Source: JACPIL01 sp964362365
GTDB lineage: Archaea; Nanobdellota; Nanobdellia; Woesearchaeales; GW2011-AR9
Length of the DNA: 28,841 bases
Assembly: GCA_964362365.1 (NCBI GenBank)
Contig: CAYIEF010000010.1
Coordinates: 1 to 28,841 of the forward strand
Direction of reading: 5' to 3'
This document shows, one piece after another, positions 22,977 through 28,776 of this stretch; within the stretch, counting starts at the first letter, position 1; the number at the start of each line of letters is the position of its first letter. The translations under genes were made by a program, and so were the position numbers. The notes beneath the pieces are model-generated. The model was not told where the DNA came from, made no database searches, and saw nothing but the letters and a program-made list of their open reading frames with translations.

Positions 22977-23014
22977 TTTATCCTACTCAGTGGGAGTTTA
23001 TCCTACTTATAAAG
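22977..23014 (-). promoter_or_regulatory. TATA box and duplicated operator of the RHH-protease operon
   Basis: On the plus strand TTTATCCTAC occurs at 22977-22986 and again at 22997-23006, exactly 20 bp apart, two helical turns. The minus-strand TATA-like CTTTATAAG (about 23006-23014) abuts the second copy, and the predicted start (about 22980-22985) falls in the first copy. The start codon at 22975 makes the mRNA nearly leaderless. A repressor on these sites would block polymerase. Confidence 0.65.
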
Positions 23015-23110
23015 CTTTCACTAATTTTTACTACTTTCAAGAAGTGCTTTTGTTTTTGAAAAGAAAATCTGAAATCAATTTATTGCCTAACTCAAAAATA
23101 AGAATGCGTA

Positions 23111-23305
23111 TTATCTTCTCTTTTTCTTACTTTTAGAAGTTTTTGTGCCTTTACTCTTTCTAACTCGCATCTTAGCCAACTTAATCATCTTTGCAACTTT
23201 AGAATGCTTAGCTTTGCCACTAGGACCACGACCAGTATAACTACTCTTCTTACTGGATTTAGAACTTCGTCCCTTTACTACACTCACACTATTTTTCTTT
23301 GCCAT
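23111..23305 (-). CDS. Very basic small protein, possibly nucleic-acid-binding
   Basis: The 64-residue protein starts MAKKNSVSVVKGRSSKSSKK and ends in a lysine/arginine run; over a third of its residues are Lys or Arg, with many Ser and Gly. A middle helix AKMIKLAKMRVRK is the only structured-looking part. It could coat nucleic acid, as small archaeal chromatin proteins do, but no family is recognised. No TATA box lies at the expected distance from the ATG. It may be transcribed from the RNA-gene promoter at 23552-23560, with the structured RNA as its leader. Confidence 0.6.
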   Translation of the reverse strand: MAKKNSVSVVKGRSSKSSKKSSYTGRGPSGKAKHSKVAKMIKLAKMRVRKSKGTKTSKSKKKRR

Positions 23306-23325
23306 AAATAATTCTGGACTCGGTG

Positions 23326-23530
23326 AAAAAGTGGCCTGAAACAACGGTCAACTGCGAACCTAACCTATTGACTTGTTTTACAGGTGATCTTCTTCGCCCC
23401 ATACACAAGCGTAACCAGTACAGGTAGCATACGGTGAGTTATAGTCCAGACACCGTAGTTAATGGCGAGTACCGGACAGAGGCTGCTATGGTTGCATCCT
23501 TTTCAGGACAACCGAACTATCCACGAACAG
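23326..23530 (-). ncRNA. Structured RNA of unknown family (about 205 nt)
   Basis: A gene-free stretch has a consensus TATA box at 23552-23560, about 26 nt before the proposed 5' end, and a T5 run at 23326-23330. The minus-strand RNA folds into several good stems: GGTTG-TCCT closed by GAAA with AGGA-TG-CAACC; CCGGTAC with GTACTGG, enclosing TACGGTG with CACCGTA; and AACAA-GTCAA with TTGAC-CG-TTGTT. GTGG near the 5' end can pair with CCAC near the 3' end. I looked for RNase P, SRP and 5S signatures and saw none convincing. It could also be a long folded leader for the basic protein gene at 23305. Both ends are estimates. Confidence 0.6.
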
Positions 23531-23551
23531 AGTTTTGAAAAAGTCAGATTA

Positions 23552-23560
23552 GTATATAAA
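23552..23560 (-). promoter_or_regulatory. TATA box of the structured RNA
   Basis: On the minus strand TTTATATAC matches the archaeal TATA consensus better than its plus-strand reading. It predicts a start near 23530, just before the first RNA stem. The phosphoesterase gene in the other direction has its own box (TTTATAAAC) near 23658-23668. Confidence 0.6.
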
Positions 23561-23688
23561 TTTTTGTTGTCTTCAAAGAATAGTTGCTGGATTGAATCTC
23601 CTAATCTTTACTTTCAACCCAAGTAATTTTTACCACCTAAGGATAACAACCCCAAAAGTTTATAAACTCTCTATTCGCCTAATCTTCT

Positions 23689-24285
23689 ATGAAAATCCTA
23701 GCTTTAAGCGACGTACATGGGGACCGCTTCTTTATTCAGGAAATGGCCGAAAAGGGAGCCAAAGAAAAGGTAGATTTGGTTATCCTTGCTGGGGACTTAG
23801 TTGATGACGGGGGAAATGTTGACGGATTAATTGGCCCTTTCAAAGAGAAAGGATTAGAAGTAGCAATTCTTCCCGGAAATCATGAAGGATTGGCAGAAGT
23901 TGGTTTCCTGGTAGAAAAATATGGAATTAAAAATCTTCATGGTTACGTGATTAAGAAGGGAGATGTAGGCATTTTCGGCTGCGGCTATGCTGATATAGGC
24001 ATTCATCAATTATCAGAAAGGCAATTTTTTGAAACGCTTAAGAAAGCACACGATTCTCTCAAAGATGTCAAGAAGAAAGTAATGGTCACTCACATACAGC
24101 CCAGCGAAAGTATTATTGGATTGGGCATCTTTCCTGGAAGTTTAGGAGTTAGAAAAGCAATTGAAGAGTTCAAACCAGACCTTCACCTTTGCGGCCACAT
24201 TCATGAAACTCATGGCATCGAAGAAATGATTGGTTCAACCAGGGTTATTAATGTGGGAAAAACTGGTAAAATTATTGAGTTGTGA
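23689..24285 (+). CDS. Metallophosphoesterase (calcineurin-like, YfcE/MJ0936 type)
   Basis: The 198-residue protein has the five metal-binding blocks of the calcineurin-like superfamily: SDVHGD (7-12), AGDLVDDG, LPGNHEG, a THIQPSE block and CGHIHETHG near the C-terminus. The compact form resembles small archaeal/bacterial phosphodiesterases such as MJ0936 and YfcE, active on phosphodiester bonds; the natural substrate is unknown. A TATA box at 23658-23668 fits leaderless expression. The following gene overlaps its stop (GTGA), so they are coupled. Confidence 0.92.
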   Translation: MKILALSDVHGDRFFIQEMAEKGAKEKVDLVILAGDLVDDGGNVDGLIGPFKEKGLEVAILPGNHEGLAEVGFLVEKYGIKNLHGYVIKKGDVGIFGCGYADIGIHQLSERQFFETLKKAHDSLKDVKKKVMVTHIQPSESIIGLGIFPGSLGVRKAIEEFKPDLHLCGHIHETHGIEEMIGSTRVINVGKTGKIIEL

Positions 24286-24722
24286 AAATGAAACTGGAAG
24301 AGATGGCAAGGCAATTTGCCCAGCAATGGGACATTGATTTAGGCAGTTATAAATCGGGAATTATGGGATACAGTGATCCATTTATGATAGGTTATAGTCT
24401 TAGAAGGAAGAGAGAAAGACTCGTTGTCAAAAAGAAATTTCCTCCTCTTCCAGGCTTAGTTGAGAGTGGAATTGCTGTTTTGTCTACGCCGGGCGGTAAC
24501 GAAGGAATCCTCACGGCTACCGTTATTAATGGCCGTTTAAAGGATTATCTTGCTTTGTTACAGGGAGCAGCAGAAGACAATCTATGCAAAGCTCTCTACC
24601 GAGGTCTATCCGGTTATCTTGATAGTGGGAATGGACTATTTGCTGTTATTCGTGAACAGCTCATTATTGGTGTAACTCTTAAGGATGTTTCAGATCTTCT
24701 TCCCCGTTTTTATCCTCACTAA
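24282..24722 (+). CDS. Hypothetical protein coupled to the phosphoesterase
   Basis: I do not recognise this 146-residue protein. It lacks a signal peptide and has an alpha/beta look: a helix-rich N-terminus, RRKRERLVVKKKFPP, a short glycine-rich SGIAVLSTPGGNEG, and a C-terminal IREQLIIGVTLKDVSDLL. It starts with GTG inside the phosphoesterase stop (GTGA overlap); an ATG at 24288 is the alternative and removes two residues. The coupling suggests it works with the phosphoesterase. Confidence 0.7.
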   Translation: MKMKLEEMARQFAQQWDIDLGSYKSGIMGYSDPFMIGYSLRRKRERLVVKKKFPPLPGLVESGIAVLSTPGGNEGILTATVINGRLKDYLALLQGAAEDNLCKALYRGLSGYLDSGNGLFAVIREQLIIGVTLKDVSDLLPRFYPH

Positions 24723-24755
24723 AAATATTTAAAGAAATGATGCCTAGTCCTGTTT

Positions 24756-24884
24756 ATGATCACCAATTGTCCCGAATGTCATAAGCCCTTGCACGAAGGC
24801 CAGCATAAGTATGCTGATGGATTGTTTACGGTGCAGTATTGCAAGAAGTGCGGGTTTAGGAAGGAAATGCCGTTGGATGAATGA
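24756..24884 (+). CDS. 42-residue zinc-ribbon protein
   Basis: The frame encodes MITNCPECHKPLHEGQHKYA followed by DGLFTVQYCKKCGFRKEMPL and DE. The pairs CPEC and CKKC, 20 residues apart between knuckles, make a minimal zinc ribbon like those in transcription and ribosome-associated factors. ATATTTAAAG lies about 26 nt upstream of the ATG, matching the leaderless pattern, which supports expression. It lies 33 nt after the previous gene's stop, and its own stop abuts the stop of the convergent split lipoprotein with no gap. Function is unknown. Confidence 0.78.
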   Translation: MITNCPECHKPLHEGQHKYADGLFTVQYCKKCGFRKEMPLDE

Positions 24885-25178
24885 TTATTGTGGAAGATAA
24901 TCGCAAAGATTTTTCTCCTTATCTGTCTCGTACACTACTTTCACCGGTTCTTTACGACAATCAGATTGGGTAAGGTTTCCTGCAGTAATGCGCTGGTTAC
25001 CATCAGTTACTTCAATTCTATAACGGCCATCGTGTTCTTAGGTTTTTTGAACCTCTTGAATCACAGTTACTTGCCAATATTTACCTAATTTTTCTGTTTT
25101 CAATTGAACTTCTGGTTCCTCTTGACATCCTGATATTACTAATAGTCCTGCTAATCCCAATTCATTGATATGTTTCAT
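24885..25178 (-). pseudogene. Lipoprotein gene interrupted by one in-frame TAA
   Basis: ATTGGAGGG precedes an ATG at 25178 and the frame begins MKHINELGLAGLLVISGC, a signal peptide with lipobox SGC. It continues WQVTVIQEVQKT and meets TAA at 25038-25040. The same frame stays open for 50 more codons (EHDGRYRIEVTDGNQRITAG region, then VKVVYETDKEKNLCDYL) and ends in TAA. Both halves read like one protein, with two Cys in the second half. A CAA-to-TAA change (Gln-to-stop) is the simplest explanation; a sequence error is possible. The first half alone would still be a 46-residue secreted peptide. Confidence 0.65.
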
Positions 25179-25231
25179 ATTTCCCTCCAATAAAAAGTCA
25201 AGCTAAACATATATTTATAAAATTAGTGAAC

Positions 25232-26581
25232 TTAGAATCCCATCCCCTTCGGCAATTTTCCCCCCATCTTCTTCATCATTTTATTAATATCTCCTTCACC
25301 CTTGAACATTTTCATCAATTTCTTGCTCTGGCGGTATTGTTTCAGCAATTCGCGAACTTCGCCTACTTTCAATCCCGAACCAGCAGCGATCCTGTCAATT
25401 CTCTCAGCACTAATAATTTCCGGATCTTCCAGCTCTGCTTTACTCATAGAATCCATAGCGAATTTCCATTTTTCTAATTTTCCTTCTTGGACTTCCAGCA
25501 TTTCTTTCGGCAGCTTTAATGAACCCATGCCCGGAATCATTTCCATTATTTTTCCAAAGGAACCCATCTTCTTGAGTGAGCTCATTTGCTGATACAAATC
25601 CACTAAATTAAATTCTCCTTTCAGGAATTTTTCCTGCAGATCCTGAGCTTGTTCTTCGGTCATTACTTCCTTTGCTTTTTCTAAAAGGGATTCAAGGTCG
25701 CCCATGCCAATTAATCTGCCCACAAAACGCTGCGGGTGGAATAATTCCAAATCGTCAATTTTTTCGCCAACTCCGATAAAGACGATTGGCGCTCCCGTGA
25801 CTGCGCAGGCCGATAATGCTCCTCCGCCTTTTGCGGTACCTTCGAGTTTGGTAACAATGACCCCAGTTACACCGCAAGCATCATGGAAGGCTTGCGCTTG
25901 TTTCTGCGCGGCTTGTCCCAAATCGGCAGAAATGACCAGCAATTTTTCATCTGCTTGGATGGTTTGATGCAGATGGTTCAATTCTTCAATTAATTCCCCA
26001 GATAACGCATCTCTTCCTGCAGTATCAACAATAACTACATCATATTCTTTCAATTTCTTTTCAAAAGCTAAATAAATATTGACTGGATCTTTTTCCTTTT
26101 TAATTCCTAAGAAATCCACTCCCACATTCTTTGCTAATTGCTCCAGCTGGTCATAGGCTGCCGGTCTCCAGGTATCAGTCTGCATGACGGCAACTTTGTA
26201 TCCGCGCTTCTTGTAAAATTTTGCTAATTTTCCTGCACTTGTAGTTTTCCCGCTTCCAAACAAGCCTACTAACATAATCTGGGTCGGTTTTTTTGTTATC
26301 TTGATTTCATGCGCTTCTTTGCCTAAGAAGTTGGTTAATTCGTCGTATACAACTTTAATGAGATGTTCTCGCTTGGTAATTCCGGCAGGAGTAGTTTCCG
26401 CAGCGCGTTGCTTGATTTTTTTGCTTAAATCAAACACTAATTGGACATTAGTATCGGATTGGAGAAGCGCTCTTTGAATGTCTTTGACCAGCTCATTGAT
26501 CAGTTTTTCATCTACAAAAAGCGACTTGCTGATTTTGCTTAAAGTGTTCTTTAAGGAATCTCCTAGTTTCTCGAGAACCAT
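25232..26581 (-). CDS. srp54: Signal recognition particle protein SRP54
   Basis: SRP54 binds signal sequences and SRP RNA and delivers ribosomes to FtsY. The 449-residue protein has the N domain (1-85), the G domain with GLFGSGKTT (106-114), DTAGR (186-190) and TKLEGTAKGGGALS near 245, and the Met-rich M domain, with GSGLKVGEVRELLKQYRQSKK as the RNA-binding part and MKKMGGKLPKGMGF at the end. All expected domains are present and the length is normal. ATTTAAATAA about 28 nt upstream of the ATG fits a leaderless start; it lies at the 3' end of the frameshifted gene behind it. Confidence 0.97.
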   Translation of the reverse strand: MVLEKLGDSLKNTLSKISKSLFVDEKLINELVKDIQRALLQSDTNVQLVFDLSKKIKQRAAETTPAGITKREHLIKVVYDELTNFLGKEAHEIKITKKPTQIMLVGLFGSGKTTSAGKLAKFYKKRGYKVAVMQTDTWRPAAYDQLEQLAKNVGVDFLGIKKEKDPVNIYLAFEKKLKEYDVVIVDTAGRDALSGELIEELNHLHQTIQADEKLLVISADLGQAAQKQAQAFHDACGVTGVIVTKLEGTAKGGGALSACAVTGAPIVFIGVGEKIDDLELFHPQRFVGRLIGMGDLESLLEKAKEVMTEEQAQDLQEKFLKGEFNLVDLYQQMSSLKKMGSFGKIMEMIPGMGSLKLPKEMLEVQEGKLEKWKFAMDSMSKAELEDPEIISAERIDRIAAGSGLKVGEVRELLKQYRQSKKLMKMFKGEGDINKMMKKMGGKLPKGMGF

Positions 26582-26601
26582 ATATCTCTAAAAAGAAGAT
26601 T

Positions 26602-26846
26602 TTATTTAAATCTTCTTAAGAAGTCGTCCCTTATTGCTTTCTGAACAAGATAATTACATAACATAAGACGAGTTTCATCTAATAGATCGGTTGCTTTAGG
26701 ATATTTTTTTGCTATTGATCTATATTTATCTTGTTCTTCCTTAGAATCTAAACCGTATTGGTTGAGAACGTCTACATAATCGCTAAGGAGGGCAGCGTCT
26801 ATTTTTTCTTGATTCCACCAATACTCTAATTATCTTTTAATCCCAT
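26602..26846 (-). pseudogene. Small hypothetical gene with a one-base frameshift
   Basis: A minus-strand frame reads LEYWWNQEKIDAALLSDYV, then a charged helical region and LMLCNYLVQKAIRDDFLRRF, ending in TAA at 26602-26604. It is open for about 75 codons but has no start codon near its N-terminus. Just upstream in another frame is ATGGGATTAAAAGAT (MGLKD) ending at TAG; a one-base change in GATAATTAG would join them into about 81 codons. I do not recognise the protein. The frame supports a real gene, broken by mutation or a sequence error, or a gene with an unusual start. Its 3' end holds the SRP54 TATA box. Confidence 0.5.
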
Positions 26847-26900
26847 ATCTTTAGATAGTAAGTTCTTGTTTAAAAAACTTTTCAAATTCAGATCTCAAAT

Positions 26901-27416
26901 TCACTCAAAATGCCTTCCCTTTCTCATCCCTTTTGGCGCAGTATAACTAAACCAATCCTCTTTGGTAATCGGATGAAAATGGTCTGCTTCTTCAATTAAA
27001 GCTCTAGCCGTGGTTTCCTGAACCGCGGCAATCTCTATCCGTACACCTTCTGATTTTAAGTGGGTCACTAAATCCAGATAATCTGAGTCGCCAGACATAA
27101 TGATGATCGTATCAACTTTTGAAGATAATTGTGTCGCTTTGATCGACAAAGGAATATCCGCAGACTTATGGCAGGGAACGACCGAACCGTAATAGCGTTC
27201 ATGCAATCTTTCTGCCAATTTGGAAGAGATATTTTGCCCTTCGCGGAAATAAATCAATCGATTTAATCCTCTTCCATTCAAAAGCTTAGGAATAAGGGTG
27301 TCAAAATTGACCATGGTATTGGTTGATTTGCTTTGTTCGTGGATGCTTCTCTCGATATTATTTCCATCGCAGAGAATGGCAACTGATTGGTTGATGAGAA
27401 CTTCTTTGTCCGTCAT
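26901..27416 (-). CDS. NYN-domain (LabA/DUF88-like) protein
   Basis: The 171-residue protein has the PIN-like NYN fold: VAILCDGNNIERS with the first catalytic Asp, and KVDTIIIMSGDSDYLDLVTHL with the Asp cluster GDSD, followed by GVRIEIAAV. NYN proteins are often predicted RNases acting on structured or processed RNA. The ATG at 27416 is preferred to a GTG at 27425 because AAGGTGA lies just upstream. The tRNA-Arg gene ends 24 nt upstream on the same strand with no separate TATA box between, so the gene may be transcribed through the tRNA. A role in tRNA maturation is possible but only inferred from position. Confidence 0.85.
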   Translation of the reverse strand: MTDKEVLINQSVAILCDGNNIERSIHEQSKSTNTMVNFDTLIPKLLNGRGLNRLIYFREGQNISSKLAERLHERYYGSVVPCHKSADIPLSIKATQLSSKVDTIIIMSGDSDYLDLVTHLKSEGVRIEIAAVQETTARALIEEADHFHPITKEDWFSYTAPKGMRKGRHFE

Positions 27417-27440
27417 ATATTTCACCTTTTTTGTAATAAA

Positions 27441-27512
27441 TGAGCCTGCAGGGATTCGAACCCCGATTAACCGGTCCGAAGCCGATTGTGCTATCCGTTA
27501 CACCACAGGCCC
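27441..27512 (-). tRNA. tRNA-Arg(UCG)
   Basis: The minus strand folds as GGGCCTG/CAGGCTC acceptor (one G-U), D arm GTGT/GCAC, anticodon stem ATCGG/CCGGT with loop CTTCGGA (anticodon TCG), and T arm CGGGG/CCCTG with loop TTCGAAT; discriminator A. It is 72 nt, intronless, and no CCA is encoded. TTTTAAAA (about 27536-27543) is a likely TATA box about 28 nt upstream. Confidence 0.95.
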
Positions 27513-27539
27513 TTAGAATATAAATATTTATGCTCTTTT

Positions 27540-27624
27540 AAAAACCTTCGGGTTTTTAATCCTCGGCCTTCAGCCTGCGGTTATGGAATTACTATTCCAA
27601 ATCCTCGGCCTTCAGCCTGCGGTT
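27540..27624. repeat. Hairpin plus a 25-bp direct repeat flanking an inverted repeat
   Basis: AAAAACC-TTCG-GGTTTTT (27540-27557) is a perfect 7-bp hairpin. Immediately after, a 25-bp unit (27558-27582, core CCTCGGCCTTCAGCCTGCGG) is repeated exactly at 27600-27624, 42 bp on. Between the copies lies TGGAAT-TACT-ATTCCA (27584-27599). Each unit can form an imperfect stem (GGC-CTTCA-GCC plus flanking pairs). Two copies only, no leader and no cas genes, so not a CRISPR array. It may be a remnant of a small hairpin-ended element. Confidence 0.7.
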
Positions 27625-27700
27625 TTAAAAACATTATGGTCAGAAAGAGCACCAGATCTCCACAAATCTTATATACCATTATTCATTTATCTTTTTTACT

Positions 27701-28048
27701 ATGATTACCATAAATGGAATATTTTCAGAAGTTGACCCTTTAACAGATAAATACTTACTTAATACTAATGAAGGTTCACGATATGAAATAAGAAAAAAAG
27801 ATGATGTTTTATTTTTATATAAAGAGAGTAAAGAATTAGGAAGAATTGTGAGGGATAAAAGTGGTTGGTCTGGCTGTGTTTGGATGGAGAAAAACGGAGT
27901 TGTTAACGAGCCAGTAGGGGAGTATGAATGGGTAGATGGAAATTTTCGCGTTTTGGGTTACGAAAATTTTGCGGTTAAAGGTTCTTGGCAAGAGAATATT
28001 CATCCTTTAGATTATTTAATCCAAAGAGTTTTAGAAAAAGAGAACTAA
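27701..28048 (+). CDS. Small soluble hypothetical protein
   Basis: The 115-residue protein looks beta-rich (SRYEIRKKDDVLFLYKESKE, then a Trp-rich WSGCVWMEKNG and VGEYEWVDGNFRVLG) and ends in a helix (LDYLIQRVLEKEN). The alternation of strands and Trp residues suggests a small beta-barrel or sandwich; I do not recognise the family. No signal peptide or membrane segment. CTTATATACC (about 27668-27677) lies about 28 nt before the ATG, fitting a leaderless gene. The repeat cluster ends about 45 nt before this box. Confidence 0.65.
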   Translation: MITINGIFSEVDPLTDKYLLNTNEGSRYEIRKKDDVLFLYKESKELGRIVRDKSGWSGCVWMEKNGVVNEPVGEYEWVDGNFRVLGYENFAVKGSWQENIHPLDYLIQRVLEKEN

Positions 28049-28103
28049 CACTAATATTTTCTTCTCAGAAACAAATATAAATCGTAACTCTTTAGGATCA
28101 ACT

Positions 28104-28502
28104 ATGAAATCTGGACATGGTTTCCTGCGCAAGTATCTTTATATAGTCATGATTATTGCTCTTATTGGGCTAGCTGATGCCGTTTTGACTTTTCTGAAAG
28201 TAAACTTTCCTCTGTATGTCCGCCTCATCCCTCTGGTGCTGTTCTTATTCTTTTTCTTCAACATTTTTGCCATAGCTGTATTCAGGCGTCATCATTTTGA
28301 AAGAATAGTGTATGTGCTCCCTCTTTATCATGTTATAAGTTACATCCTGTTTCTTTCTCTAGGATTGTATTTAACTATTCGTGGAATAGTGCCTGCTTGG
28401 CTGAGTTATGCACTTATCGGAATTCAAGCCGCATCCTCCATTTTCGAGCTTAGCTTTAGTATTTATGTACTTACAAAATTTGGCTCTTCTCCAGATCTGT
28501 GA
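28104..28502 (+). CDS. Small four-helix membrane protein
   Basis: The 132-residue protein has four hydrophobic segments (about 11-30, 37-60, 68-90 and 98-125), separated by short loops such as the basic FRRHHFER after the second, which may face the cytoplasm. No family or catalytic motif is recognised. The start is supported by an A/T-rich AATATAAAT stretch about 28 nt upstream. Its 3' end overlaps the convergent Cys-rich gene by 32 nt. Confidence 0.65.
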   Translation: MKSGHGFLRKYLYIVMIIALIGLADAVLTFLKVNFPLYVRLIPLVLFLFFFFNIFAIAVFRRHHFERIVYVLPLYHVISYILFLSLGLYLTIRGIVPAWLSYALIGIQAASSIFELSFSIYVLTKFGSSPDL

Positions 28503-28776
28503 ATTCTTTCAATAAAGAATGATTATCCATCAGGATAGAATATTCAGTATTATCTAAATTCTTGCTTTCTACAAAAGCGATGAATTGTTTCTTTTTCTCT
28601 TCACTCCATTTCTCAAATAATTTTGCTGTGTTGCACAGATAATCTGTATCGCAGTGTCCTATCCGCAAATCTTTTCCATGCCTTGCCTGATGCAAGGGAC
28701 AAAGATAACATCCATTCTCCTGAATCAGATTCCTGCACACGCCGTTGAGTCGGCATAAAGGACTACTGGTGGCCAT
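28471..28776 (-). CDS. Small protein with an N-terminal cysteine cluster
   Basis: The 101-residue protein has six cysteines in its first half: CRLNGVC (about 8-14), GCYLC (about 22-26), HC (about 42) and YLC (about 48), with HQARHGK between. The pattern suggests a zinc or iron-sulfur site; the rest is helical (KLFEKWSEEKKKQFIAFVE). I do not recognise the family. The start is ATG at 28776; 65 bases to the window edge hold no other gene that I can support. The C-terminal ten codons overlap the opposite gene. Confidence 0.6.
   Translation of the reverse strand: MATSSPLCRLNGVCRNLIQENGCYLCPLHQARHGKDLRIGHCDTDYLCNTAKLFEKWSEEKKKQFIAFVESKNLDNTEYSILMDNHSLLKEFTDLEKSQIL

Noticed and set aside
23326..23530. 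RNase P RNA, SRP RNA or 5S rRNA
   Set aside because: None of the universally conserved blocks I know (GAAAGTCC-type P4 strand, SRP helix 8 GGAAG/AGCAG, 5S CCGAACCCGG) is present on either strand. A covariance-model search could overturn this.
25038..25040. TAA as a recoded sense codon
   Set aside because: Known archaeal recoding uses UAG (pyrrolysine) or UGA (selenocysteine). Every other gene here ends normally at TAA, so mutation or error is simpler.
24888..25088. Plus-strand 66-codon frame
   Set aside because: It is the shadow of the split lipoprotein, whose minus-strand frame has a signal peptide and ribosome-binding site.
26820..26846. Programmed -1 frameshift in the small gene before SRP54
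   Set aside because: There is an A-run but no clear heptameric slippery site or downstream pseudoknot; mutation is the simpler reading.
27558..27624. Possible CRISPR array
   Set aside because: Only two repeats and one 17-nt spacer that is itself an inverted repeat; no leader and no cas genes.
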